DNA of 64,000 nt from contig CM070550.1 in assembly GCA_036346405.1 (NCBI GenBank), forward strand, positions 16,960,115 to 17,024,114, written 5' to 3'. Below, piece by piece: positions 34,701-45,442 of this stretch. A program made the translations under genes and the position numbers. The number at the start of each line of letters is the position of its first letter. Within the stretch, counting starts at the first letter, position 1. Source of the DNA: Phyllostachys edulis. Taxonomy: Eukaryota > Streptophyta > Magnoliopsida > Poales > Poaceae. The notes beneath the pieces were generated by a model. It made no database searches. It had not been told where the DNA came from and saw nothing but the letters and a program-made list of their open reading frames with translations.

Positions 34701-36930
34701 GAGTTAAAGAAGCGATTGACCAACGCTCTAGTGTTGATCTTGCCTGATGTTCGAAAGGACTTTGAGATTTTCTGTGATGCATCATGTCAAGGTCTCGGTT
34801 GTGTCTTGATGCAAGAAAGGAAGGTACTAGCTTACGCTTCCCGTTAGTTAAAGCCTCATGAGGTCAATTACCCTACTCATGACTTAGAATTGGCTGCTGT
34901 AGTACATGCCTTGAAGATATGGCGCCATTACCTCATCGGTAATCGCTGTGAAGTCTACACTGACCATAAAATTCTGAAGTACATTTTCACTCAAGCTGTG
35001 GATATCATGGGGATATGCTCATGATCTTAGGATGATGTTGCAATTGGCAATGGCGTTATCAGTTTGTCGATTCACGTGTTTTCATCAAAGGTTGAAAATT
35101 TGTCGAGGTCAAGTCAAGTCGAGCCAGGCATTCAAAGCGTGATCGGCCGGTGTGATCGAGCCGGCGTTGAAGGCATGGTCAGACCAGCCTGCGATCAGAC
35201 TAGCCATTGAATGGCAGTCTGACCGATTTTGTGCTGTTCACCGGCCAATCTGTGGCGATGATTGTTGGGATAGGTCAAGTTCATGGGCTTCAGAGCATAT
35301 GTGTTGCATAATGCATGTTTTCACTAACGTGGGTCAAGTTGTGAAGAACTTGTTCCTGGAATCGATTTCTTTGTCAATTGTTGTACAGATTGCTTGGAGG
35401 TCAATGATGGTCAACGACGAGGATGATCGGGACTAAGCTTGGAGAGTTGAGGTTTATAACGATCAAGGATGTCAGGTGAGGTCAATGGATTCAAGCATGG
35501 CGCAAATTGGACAAAGGTGACCGAACGGGCAGTTCGGTGCGACGAGTTGGATCAAGCGGTGTGGTGGTCGGTGCAAGTGCTATGGTGGTTTCGACGGGAG
35601 CCAGACGGGAGAGACTTGTTGACATGATGAGAGCCGTTGGATCAACCTACACGTGGTGAAGCAGGCGATTGGTTCACCAAGCTCGGATTTGGTCTTCGGA
35701 GAAGGATCGAGAAGGGGTATTTTGGTAATTTCACCTAAATACTGCATTGGTGACCTTTGGTTAAACCGCGGCGCAAGACAACACAAGGAGAAGCGGTTTA
35801 GGTCAAATAGTGTTGAAGGCAGCGCTTTAAAATGCGTGCGTGTGTGACCCGTTTGTGTGTGGGCTTAACAGGAGCCCATTAGGGTTTACTCTTCTAAAAG
35901 CTAGGCCTCCACTATAAATAGGGGTGGTTGCTGTCCAGCACCCTGAAGCACTTCATTTGGAAAAACCCTAGTGTGTTTTAGGGTTTAGAAAGGAATGGGA
36001 GAGGTTAGGTCTCTAGAGAGTTGAGTTGAGTGTGTGCTCATGGATTGAGCTCTTGTCCTCCTAGATGGAGTGGCTGTAAACCCTCTCAATCTCAAATCAA
36101 TCTATGAATGATTTCTCTAAGATGAGTCTCCTTGTGTTCTTTCTCTCTATTTTGGTGATTTTGAGTCATTCTTTGATCCGCGAGTTTTTTTATTGATTTC
36201 TTGTCGTGATCTAGCTTGCTATGACATGTGGGAACACATCTAGGATCATCAATCACCCACGAACAAGTCTTTAGATCATATTTCGATTTTGACTCGGTTT
36301 TTTAGCACCCTTCGTTCAAACTGAAAAATATAGGAACTTTGGCATGGATCTTCGCGATCCTTGATTGGAATAGGTTCCTAATATCTTAGAGAAGGTGTGT
36401 CTCAAGTTTGGTGGAGTTTGGTCGTGTAGATCAAAAGTTAGATCAATTTGAGTTTCGGTTTTCGGGCTGATCTGTTCTGTTCATCGTCAGGTTCGGTCAG
36501 ACCGATTCTATAACGCCGGTCAGACCACCCAGCGGTCAGATCGTGAGTTTGCCGTCGGTCAGATCGACCTCCGGTCCAACCGCCCATTTGCCGCCGGTCT
36601 GACCGTCCATAGGAGTTGAGCCTTATGATTTGATCTTTTGCTTTGGGGTAGATTGAATTCAATACAAGTTTTCTGATGTACTTGTTTATTGATCTTCATA
36701 GCTTCATAGCTATTTGAGTGAGATTAGTGTTGAATCTGATCTTTGTGAAAAATTGAGTGTGCTCCTATTCACCCCCCCTCTAGTCGCCTATTCGGTCCTA
36801 CACAAGTTGATCTGAATATGAGGCAAAGAAGATGGTTAGAGTTGATCAAAGATTACAATGTGGGAATCCATTACCATTCAAGAAAGGCTAATGTGGTAGC
36901 CGATGCTTTAAGTAGGAAGGTCTACTGCAA
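34701..36930 (+). pseudogene. RNase H, split by nested solo LTR
   Basis: The first half (DFEIFCDASCQGLGCVLMQE, VLAYASR-stop-LKPHE, THDLELAAVVHALKIWRHYL, YTDHKILKYIF) ends at 34996. The second half resumes at 36803-36930 (RRWLELIKDYNVGIHYHSRK, ANVVADALSRK). Between them is a 1.8-kb solo LTR. Catalytic D, E and D residues are still visible. Two or more stops and the insertion make it inactive. Confidence 0.88.
34997..36802 (+). mobile_element. Solo LTR (1.8 kb) nested in RNase H
   Basis: It begins TGTGGATATCATGGGG and ends TATTCGGTCCTACA. It is flanked by CAAGC (34992-34996) and CAAGT (36803-36807), one transition apart, and removing it restores the RNase H reading. TATAAATA at 35923-35930 fits an LTR promoter. 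The end CACCCCCCCTCTAGTCGCC is common in grass retrotransposon LTRs. It also holds many copies of GGTCAGACCG-like palindromes (about 35140-35230 and 36490-36605). No gag or pol is present. Confidence 0.8.
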
Positions 36931-36949
36931 CACTCTAATGATCAAGGAA

Positions 36950-37693
36950 AGCCAACCAGCACTGCACGAAGAATTTCAGAAGCTCAAGCTTGAATTGGTT
37001 GAAGAAGGTTACTTAGCTGCTCTGGAAGTGAAACCAACTCTCCAAGATTAGATCCGGAAATCCCAACGAGAAGATGCAGATATCCTGGAGATCAAAAGAA
37101 ACATGAAGGAGGGTAAATCCCTAAGATTTTCAGAAGATGAACAAGGAACCGTCTAGTTCGATAAGTGTAATTGTGTGCCAGACCAGGGAGAGCTCAAGTA
37201 GTTGATTCTCAAGGAAGCTCATGAAACCTTGTACTCCATTCACCCCGGAAGCACTAAGATGTATCAAGATCTCAAGAACTTATACTGGTGGCCTAGCATG
37301 AAGCGTGAGACGCTGAGTATGTAGCATAGTGTGACATTTTCCAGAGAGTTAAAGCCGAGCATCAGAGACCTGCTGGACTCTTACAACCTTTGAGTATACT
37401 TGAATGGAAGTGGGAAGAAATTGGCATAGACTTCATCACCGGTCTGCCAAGAACCCAAGCTGGATATGATTCTAACTGGGTAATTATAGATCGCCTGACA
37501 AAGGTCGCACACTTCAACCCAGTCAAGACCACCTACTCAGGAGACAGACTTGCAGAATTGTATATGGCTAAGATACTATGTCAGCATCGGGTACCAAAGA
37601 AGATCGTGTCGGATCGAGAATCTCAGTTCACCTCCAGGTTCTGGCAGAAGCTACACAGTGTTTTGGAAACTAATCTGAATTTCAGTACATCCT
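36950..37693 (+). pseudogene. Integrase, truncated and fused to LTR
   Basis: The zinc-binding end (AHETLYSIHPGSTKMYQDLK, NLYWWPSMKRE) is followed by the core: LEWKWEEIGIDFITGLPRTQ holds the first catalytic aspartate and KIVSDRESQFTSRFW the second. The core stops at LNFSTSY near 37693, before the third catalytic residue, and the frame runs on into LTR sequence. An open frame of 200 residues (37390-37992) is therefore a chimera of integrase and LTR. Stops also lie near 37157, 37200 and 37322. Confidence 0.88.
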
Positions 37694-39700
37694 ACATCGT
37701 CTCCTCCTCGCCGCCAAAGAGTTTGCCGGAGCGCCCACACCCTTCGTCATTCTCCTCGAGTCTTCTCCGGTCTCTCTCTCTCTCTCTTTATCTCTCTCTC
37801 TCTCTCTGTCCTGGTGAGTTTCCCCGTGCCCTGTTCTCTTCCCTTGTCCCTACGACCACGTTGCGTAGTCGTATCCTTTTGTATTCTTCGTATGACCACG
37901 TTGAGTGGTCGTATCCTTCATTGGATCTCCTCAGGACCTCCTCCTCAGGACCCCCCTCCTCGTTGGACCTCCTCCTTAGGACCTCCTCCTAGTTGGACCT
38001 CTTCCCGACCCATTGGACCTCCTCCCGAGAGCCTGATCCTAATTCATCTTAATTCAGTGCCTTTCTTTTGGTTCTAGTTTGGTAGTTTTTGGTTTCTATT
38101 TGGTTTTGTTGTATTTATTTGGCTCTTTTCGCACATGTAGATTCCGGCTTCTATGAAGAGTTCTTGGACACGACGACCTTAGCTCTTCAACAAAGGCAAG
38201 TCGTAGACCTTTGATCATATCGTACCCAGTTTACAAAATCATATTGTTTTATACCAACATGCATGGCTAATTGTATAAAAATGGTTTGGGAAAATAGCTA
38301 AATACCTACTCGATAGTATGACTCCTTGAACACTTGTGTTTGACATGTTGACACGTACCCTTGGACACCATAGGTTGGGTAATCTTAGTTGGACGTCTTT
38401 GAAATACCAGCATGGGTGCGTATATTGCTTAGATCTACTTTAGTTATGCGATGTCTCTCGATCACATGATTCAATGATGATGAATTTGACTTAATGATAT
38501 ATGGAATTGTGGTGCAACCACTGTTGTTAAAAGATGTTGTGCCATGACTAGGGTGGTCATTTGGCCGGGTTGAACCCAAAATATTTTATACTCGGGCGAG
38601 TGATCGTGCAGTAAAGGGGGTGCAGGAAGCACACTGGGATGTGGTTGTCTTGCCTGAGTAGTCCCTAAGGACTTAACCTTGCAAGCCATTGATCTGGGCC
38701 ATACCGTGCAATCACAAGTTCATTATGGGGTGGACCTGGCCAACTAATTAGTAATGTTTTGAGTCGGTTCTGTTTTGGATGAGAATGGCGCAAGAGGGGG
38801 CTAGGAAGGCGAAACCTTAGCGAGCGGAACCGAGTCAAAATAGAGCTTTGTAAAGGTCTTGTCATGTGCTCTAGACTGCTTACCCAAGGTAGTGAGCAGG
38901 GGCATCGACGGGTGCTCAACCAACTAGAGAGGTCGTGTCTTGTGGGTCAAGCTGTATAACCTCTGCAGAGTGTAAAACTATTCGAATAGCTGTGTCCCCA
39001 GTTATGGACAATGACTGGTGATTTCATGCAAGGGGTAGATTTTCCCAAAAATGTGGTCTTGGTTGGTTCCGAGTAGTCTGGGAAGTGAACAGGGTGTTCA
39101 CGAGAGGTTTGGGAAGTTAATAGAGTGTTCATGAGTTATTTCAAAGAAACTTGATTACTTATGTAGTAGTCTTTCAACTTGTGCTTTGCAATCTACTTAC
39201 TGTATTTTCAGTCAATTCTACTTTCTGCAAAGTAACCATAAAACTATCCTTGTCAAGCCTGGCATGAATACTATTTGCATACACTTCCCTACGACTTGCT
39301 GAGTATATTCAAAGTACTCACGGCTTTATGCCTCTGGTTGATCAGTCGCTGAAGAGGACTCAGGGAGCTCCGAGCTCTTTGAATAGGAGGTCTTCGAAGA
39401 CCAGGCATACTGGGAGATGTCCTCCACTCGATTGCGTGTGGGCATGTCGAATGGCTTCCGCGCGAGCGTTTTGTTTTCCGCTATGAGCTCTTTTTTTGTA
39501 AGCCCTGTGCGACAGACCATGTAAAACCTTGGCCATAAGGTCTTTTGCTTCTATTAGTATTAATTTGTCTGCTTCTTCTATAGTTGATTGTATGATTTTT
39601 TATTACATCGATGTTGAAACTGTGTGAACTAGCTACGGATCATGGGACTAGTTCAGAATACACAGAGGGTCTCGGGGGTTGTTTACCCGGGGACCCGACA
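37693..39700 (+). repeat. 3' LTR, 5'-truncated
   Basis: From CGTCTCCTCCTCGCCG onward it is collinear with 29550-31557 of the 5' LTR. The first 780 bp or so, including the TATA box, are missing. It ends GGACCCGACA at 39700. Confidence 0.88.
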
Positions 39701-40013
39701 TCACCCTACCCTCGAGGCGAGCGGCACATCAGAGCATGGGGGCAAAGTCGTCGACGCCGTGCCGCCCTGCCGAGACATAGCCTTGTAATGATCATACATG
39801 TGGCTCCTCTTAGGAGGCCTGGTACCGTACCCCTTGGCTGTGTGTCACTGTTTGCACATGCATCCTAAGGTGGCATGGGGCCATTGCGAGGTTGTTTATA
39901 TTTCATATTTCTTGTCTATTCTGGTATCATTGTGCAATTTGCCGTTGTGGCATTTAACTGAATACACTTTGTATTATGTGTTCTAATATCTTTGGTTGAA
40001 GTCATGTGAGCGC

Positions 40014-40395
40014 TTGACATTTGCGAGGGGAAGGCGAAGCCGAGCGTCGTCCCCAACCCTTTTTGTAGCGCCCATTTGGGAGCGTTCGGTGCAGCTATGA
40101 AGGGGAAGGCGAAGCCAAGCGTCGTTCCCCCAACCATTTTTTATAGCGCTCGTGTCAGGGCAGTTGAAGCTACGAAGAGGAAGGCGAAGTTGACTGTCAT
40201 CCCCATCCATTTTTTGATAGCGCCCATTTCAGGGCGGCTGATCCTTCGAATAGGGAGGCGAAGCTGTGTGTTGCCTCCCAACCCTTTTTGATACCGCCCA
40301 TTTGAGGGCAGCTGAAGCTGCGAAGGGGGAGGCGATGCCGAGCGTCATCCCCCAACCATTTTTTATAGTGCCCTTTTGGGAGCGGTTGAACCTTT
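40014..40395. repeat. 75-bp tandem repeat, about five copies
   Basis: Copies begin at GGGGAAGGCGAAG-like sites near 40026, 40101, 40176, 40251 and 40324, each followed by a CCCCAACC...TTTTTT...AGCGCCC segment. Confidence 0.85.
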
Positions 40396-40700
40396 CAGTC
40401 GGAGGCTCCCTAGTCACCGAGGTATGTTTGAGCATGGCCGATTAGGGGCTTGTGCATTGTAAAAGGGGGATCCCTAGTCACCGAAGCATGGCTTTCGAAG
40501 TGAAGGGGATTGCACGATGGAGCGCGATGTGTGAGGTCTCCCCACCGAGGTGAAACCTTCAAGGTGGGAGACTCCCTAGTCGCCGAGGCATGGCCTTCGA
40601 AGCGAAGGGGATTGCGTGATGGAGTATGATGTGCGAGGTCTCCCTGTAGAGATGAAGCCTTTGAGACGGGAGACTCCCTAGACGCTAAGGCATGGCCGTT
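40396..40700. repeat. About 100-bp tandem repeat, three to four copies
   Basis: CTCCCTAGTC(A/G)CCGAGG-like starts recur near 40405, 40468, 40568 and 40674, with GCATGGCCTTCGAAGCGAAG after several of them. Confidence 0.75.
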
Positions 40701-40727
40701 GAAGCGAAGGAGGTAGTGAAGCCAAGT

Positions 40728-40900
40728 TCCATGCGCGGTGATTTTGGTTTATACATCGAGCACTTGCATGGGGGCATCGAGGTGTACGGCGGGGCACGGT
40801 GGGTCATGCGCGGCGATTTTGGTTTATACACAGAGCACGCTGTGGGGGCATTGAGGTGTAGGACGGGCACAGAGGGTTATGTGCGGCGATTTTGGTGCCA
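40728..40900. repeat. About 75-bp tandem repeat, three copies
   Basis: ATGCGCGG(T/C)GATTTTGGT recurs near 40731, 40806 and 40878 with a GGGGGCAT(C/T)GAGGTGTA segment between. Confidence 0.8.
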
Positions 40901-41249
40901 CGGTGGTGGTCTTACATATGCCGCTGATGTGGGCTTTATATATCAAGGTCGGAGCCAAAGAGGTGTGCGTTGAGGCTTGTGGGCCTTTGGATATGTGGCA
41001 CGGAGCTTGGCTTATGGTATTTATGTGTTGTTGCGTGCTTGTTGAAAAGAAAATTAAGTTTGAGCACCGGTGTTCATGCGTGCTTGTAGCAACTTGAAGC
41101 CAAGACAATGAAAGTGCTTAGGCCCCGTTTGGTTCGGCTTCCGGCCGAAAAAGCCAAAAGCCAAACCAAACGAGCGGCTTTTCCCGAAGCCAAAAGTTGC
41201 GTCTAATGGGAGGAAGCCCGAAGCCGGAAGCCACCCTTCCGCAGCTTCC

Positions 41250-42180
41250 CGCGCTTCCCACCTCCTCCGTTCCGCGTTTACCTCCCCCCCCAAGTTGGGG
41301 GTAATTACCCGCGTTTGCCCTCCGCACAAAACCCCCCCTCCCCCACGCCCCGCTCCTCCTCCTCCTTGCCTTGCTTGCCTCCTCCTTCTCCCCCCGCCCG
41401 CTTCGCCGCCCTGTTCCTCCCGGTGCCCTCCTCCCTGACCTCCTCCTCCACCGGCTCCATCCTCCCCTGACCTCCTCCCCAGCGCTCCTCCTCCCGGCAC
41501 CTCCTCCTCTGAGAGGAGATCCATATCTGGATCTCCCCAGCGCCCTCCTCCACCTCCCTTCGTCATGCCGCCCTCCTCCACCTCCCTCTTCCCCAGCACA
41601 CCTCCTCCCCCGGCACGCACCTCCTTCCCATTGATCTCCTCCCCGAGGCACCTCCTCCTTGTAGAGGGAGATCCAGATCTAGATCTCCCCGACGCCCTCC
41701 TCCACCTCCCTCCTCCGCGGCGTCCTCCTCCTCCCTCTTCCCCGACACACCTCCTCCCCAGCGCGCACCTCCTCCCCGGCTCCGTCCTCCCCCCGATGCA
41801 GCTCTCGCCCGGTGCCTCCTCCTCCCCGGTGCACCTCCTCTGTTCTCCTCGGGCTCCCTCGCCCGGTGCCTCCTCCGGCTCCATCCCCACTGCCAGCGAC
41901 GGCGACCCAAACGGGCTCCGCGACACGGCTGTCCCCAAGAGGTAGCCCCTTAAGGGCCAGGCCTGCATCGCCGCGCTCCAGGGGTTATGCTCCCTTGCCT
42001 CCACCCACCAGTCCGTGACCAAGGCCATCGTCGAGGCCTGTAGTGTCGCACTGTTGACCTTGTTGTTCGGCCCATTCACGTCCCACGCCATCGGGTCCTT
42101 CCCCGACTCCGTCCTTCTCCTCCTCCCTGTGCCGCGTCTCGGTTGGTGTCTCCATCGCAACTCCGGCCGTGAGATGGCGT
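41250..42180. other. GC-rich block with long overlapping open frames
   Basis: Long frames exist on both strands (368 residues on minus), but they are Gly/Arg/Glu- or Pro/Ser-rich low-complexity and overlap each other. A short plus-strand stretch near 41960-42080 (QACIAALQGLCSLASTHQSV) looks like real protein, possibly a captured gene fragment, but no family was recognised. Confidence 0.35.
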
Positions 42181-43764
42181 GGTGCTCAGCACCGCAGCAA
42201 CTCCTATTTGGGTATGATATATGGATGAATGGATGATACTACTCAAGATTGCTAGAACACTAGAGATTTGCATTGCACACTAGAACAATTCATGCATTCA
42301 ATTGCTAGTATGATGCATGGTATGAACTCATGTCATAAGATGGAGCTGGTGCTTGGCCAAACAATGATATGTTCTGTGTTTTGATCTCTTGCCAAGGCAT
42401 GCATGACAACTTGTTCATCCATTCAATCTACAATTCATGCATATGATTGCACACTCGAACAATTGGGCATTGAGCATCCAATTCATGAATAACATTAGTG
42501 CTGATGATAATTCTATGTTTGATGTTTGTTTATCACTTGGGCATTGAGCATCCACTTGTTCATCCAGCTTGTTGTTCAATTCTTGTATATAATTGACTAT
42601 CATGTTTCCTGAATTTGATTATCATTTGCTTTCTTAACTAGATTGGTGCACATGCTGGTGGTTACTGACAATTGGCATGGTCTGTTGATGTATTGATGTT
42701 GTGGTACATACACAACAGCAATTGTTCCCACTAAGATATCTTCTGTGTGTTCATTGTGTTGTCTGGATAATACATAATTTAGGATTTGATCTTCTATGTG
42801 TTCATTGTGTTCATCTTTACCGTGTTTGTACATTGACTATCTGGATAATACACAATTTTGCATGTCAATTATTTCATTTGTGGGATCATGCCATCAGAAC
42901 CTGATAGCACATAAGACATCCATTTGTACATTGACTAGCTGATGTTTGATTGTTGGATAGTCAACAAAATGGAAAACTGGAATTTTCGTATGTAGTGCAT
43001 GCTGAATTAGAATGTATGGCAATGATTCATGACAGCTTTATCCTGAACTGATTGATTATGGTATTCTTGTTATTTTTATCCATGAAAATTGAGCACCTTT
43101 GTTTCTCTTTGTTATGCATTAACATGTATTTGGATCCTATAGCATGATCAATGGATGACTGGTTGCATGTTTGATGCTGCCATGGTACTCATTGACGATC
43201 TAGGTATGAACTTTAAGCATGATGCTTGCGTGAATCATGTATTGAGATCACGATCTAACTAAGAATTGATATTTGAAGTATTCATGTTTTTCGGAGTGGA
43301 TATGTTCAGATCTGTGTGCATCTTGATTTGAGTTTAGATTTTTCTTCATTTATGATTCGCATGAACACTTGGGGGTACGTGTGAGGGTGGGGTGCCTAAC
43401 ACTGCCGATGCCGGTCCCAAGCCCGGAAAAAAGTGAAGGGGCATGAATTGTCACCTTGTTGTACTGAACTAACTAATCCTAATTGTGGTTGGTAAGGTGT
43501 GCTTGATATCTAGAGGATCAGTGAAACTTGCTCACAAGTAGTTTACAATGACTATGAAGTAATTTTGGATGCCTCAACATCTATAGAAATTTGTTCGGTT
43601 ATCCTCAATGTTTGTGCCTATGTAAAAATTGTCCATAATTGCCTTCAGATGAATTTCAGAATAATGATTGCAGTGGTTAAATTTTTTAGTGGTCATCTTT
43701 GTTAAAATTCTTTGCTACTCATGTTAAAATTTAAATTCTATTTGGTATGGATTTGTTTATAATA

Positions 43765-44165
43765 ATTATTTATTGTAATATTTATTCATTGTAATAATTG
43801 TTTTAGTTGTATTCATTATTCAATGTAATAATTGTGTGTAATAATTACTTATTGTAATAATTACTTATTGTAATAATTATTTATGTAATAATTATTTGTT
43901 GTAATAAATGTTTATTGTAATAATTATCGTTAAATACGTTAATTGTGGTTTATTGCGTTGTTTACGGTATATTGCCGTTAATCTCGGTCAATATCGGTAG
44001 TTCTTGTCAATTGTGGTAGTTTTCATCAATTGCGTTAGTCGTCGTTAATAGTCGTCAATTGTCGTTAAATGTTGTTAAATACCATCAAATGTTGTTAAAT
44101 ACTAATAAATGTCGTCAATTGTCATTAAATATTGTTAAATATCGTTAAATATTGTTAATTACGTT
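43765..44165. repeat. AT-rich tandem repeats (TTATTGTAATAATTA, then GTTAAAT)
   Basis: 43765-43930 repeats TTATTGTAATAATTA-like units of about 20 bp. 43930-44165 repeats TGTCGTTAAAT/TTGTTAAAT units of about 11 bp. Both lie in the PIF-like element. Confidence 0.8.
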
Positions 44166-44514
44166 AAACGACATCAAACAAGCCATTATTGTCCTTAGGG
44201 GCATTTCAGACATTTCACATTTCGAAAACTGTAGTCAGCCTAGTTAAAAGCCAGACAGCCAAACAGCCAAACACCAAATCAGAAAAACCACTGCTCAAAT
44301 TCGACCCATGACCAAAAAGCCTGCAAGACTGTAGGAAGCCACTTTTCAGAAAAGCACAACTGAAACAAACAGGCCCTTAGATTGGTTGTGCAGGCTGCGG
44401 TGCTTACGACTGAGTCGAGCCAGATGGGTTTGAGCCCCAGAAGCCTTGGTGCGAAGCGCAAGAATATTAACAATTTATTAAATTTCCTAATAGAATATCA
44501 TCATTTGTTATTAT

Positions 44515-44937
44515 TAAGGGAGCAACTAGCGCCCGGACGTACGATGAGGGCTTCCCATCGTACGCTCATCTTTATCGCCGGATCTAACTTGAAATGTTCG
44601 ATCTCAGCCATCCGATCGGACACAACAAAATTTGACGAGGCGCAACAATTATTTAATAAGCCTGCAACAAATCCTCATCCGATGCAACAAAAATGCAACA
44701 AATTCCGGACTTAGCAGTCGATCCCGCAACAAAAATAAACACCTTGTGCAACAAAACCACTTCATATTGCAAAAAAAAAACACCAACTCCATGATGCAAC
44801 ACAAAAGAACTCGGTTGCAACAATTACCAATAATTATTGCAGCAAAAAAGAACTCTTGTGCAACAAATTAACAAAACTAATTCGACAAAAACACCTATTG
44901 TAGCAACAAATTGAAAAGACTATTGGAACATCAATTT
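44515..44937. repeat. CAACAA-rich region with CGTACGATG hairpin
   Basis: GCAACAA recurs about eleven times between 44640 and 44935 at irregular 15-35-bp spacing. At its left is a perfect 9-bp inverted repeat, CGTACGATG (44538-44546) and CATCGTACG (44556-44564). It directly abuts the F-box fragment, so it may be the end of the element that captured it. Confidence 0.5.
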
Positions 44938-45442
44938 TAGAGGAGGTACACAAGTCTGCAACACTAGCGAGGCGTTGGGAGGGCAGTGTGGCTGCGACGC
45001 CATCATCGGAGAGGTTGTCAATGCCTGAGCTGCGAGTATAGCGGAGCGCGAGATTCATGAGGGTCGTGAACCGCACGAACAGCCTCGGTGTGGTGTAGCC
45101 CAATGCGACCCATGCTCCGAGGGAGAGGTAGTGGCGCGTGGCGACGTCGACCTCCTTCCATCGCACGTAGGTGAGGGAGCAAGCGTTGTGGTCGCCTAGA
45201 GAGAGTGACGCGAAGACGAGCGTGAGGATCTTGTCGGGTAGGTCCTGCGTGTGGTCATGCGCGGGCGGGGGGGCCACGAACGGGGTGCTGCCGCTCCTCG
45301 GTACGTGAGGCACGGGCGATGGCGGCACCATAGAGGAGAGTGACTTGCGGTGTGGCGGGGAGGAGGGGTTGGACTTGGAGTGGGAGGAGGGGGGATTGGG
45401 GCTACGCGCTATCCCCGAGATGGGTGGGGAGGTGTTGGCCAT
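44938..45442 (-). pseudogene. F-box protein fragment (SKIP2/VFB-like)
   Basis: The minus frame from ATG 45442 has a Ser/Pro-rich N-terminus, then an F-box (LPDKILTLVFASLSLGDHNA, CSLTYVRWKEVDVATRHYLS) and the start of the leucine-rich region (FTTLMNLALRYTRSSGIDNL, SDDGVAA). This order matches SKIP2/VIER F-box proteins, which recruit substrates to SCF ubiquitin ligases. Family members have about 500 residues; here the similarity stops after about 165 and the frame runs into CAACAA-rich DNA (the last ORF residues to 44834 are unrelated). It is therefore a truncated copy, probably captured with its upstream region (the GC-poor leader to about 45735). Some conserved F-box residues are changed. Confidence 0.7.

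Larger units (their letters stand above)
28765..39700 (+). mobile_element. Second Ty3/Gypsy retrotransposon, long LTRs, deleted
   Basis: The 5' LTR (28765-31557) and a 5'-truncated 3' LTR (about 37693-39700) share the same end (ACCCGGGGACCCGACA) and are closely similar where both exist. Between them are a Met-tRNA-like primer site, gag, protease, RT, RNase H (interrupted by a nested solo LTR) and integrase. RT carries FIDDILVYS, as in chromovirus-type Gypsy elements. Flanks are CCGCC and TCACC, a possible 5-bp duplication that has taken two transitions. The first two bases are now TA instead of TG. Integrase C-terminus, 3' untranslated region and about 780 bp of the 3' LTR are deleted. Confidence 0.88.
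39701..41117. other. Old retroelement remnant with tandem-repeat arrays
   Basis: No intact gene. 39701-39990 has composition like a Gypsy gag or leader. 40014-40950 is made of three different tandem arrays in succession. The remainder (40950-41117) shows nothing recognisable. Tandem repeats of this size upstream of the 3' LTR are typical of Tat-type elements, so this may be the 3' untranslated part of a lost element. Confidence 0.4.
41121..44376. mobile_element. PIF/Harbinger-like element, non-autonomous, 3.26 kb
   Basis: The left end reads GGCCCCGTTTGGTTCGG and the right end, read inward, GGGCCTGTTTGTTTCAG, matching at 13 of 17 positions. Both sides are flanked by TTA (41118-41120 and 44377-44379), the PIF/Harbinger target. 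Subterminal AAAGCC/GGCTTTT motifs occur at both ends. No transposase was recognised. Inside are a GC-rich block (41250-42180) and AT-rich tandem repeats (43765-44165). A 3-bp duplication is weak evidence, so the superfamily is tentative. Confidence 0.5.

Noticed and set aside
41054..42160. 368-residue minus-strand frame
   Set aside because: It is Gly/Glu/Arg low-complexity made by C/T-rich repeats, with equally long opposing frames and no motif.
43395..43440. GCCGGTCCCAAGCCCGG hairpin-like segment, possible ribozyme or LINE leader
   Set aside because: A short stretch recalling sequence seen in grass LINE-like elements, but without the rest of the structure or any LINE frame nearby.
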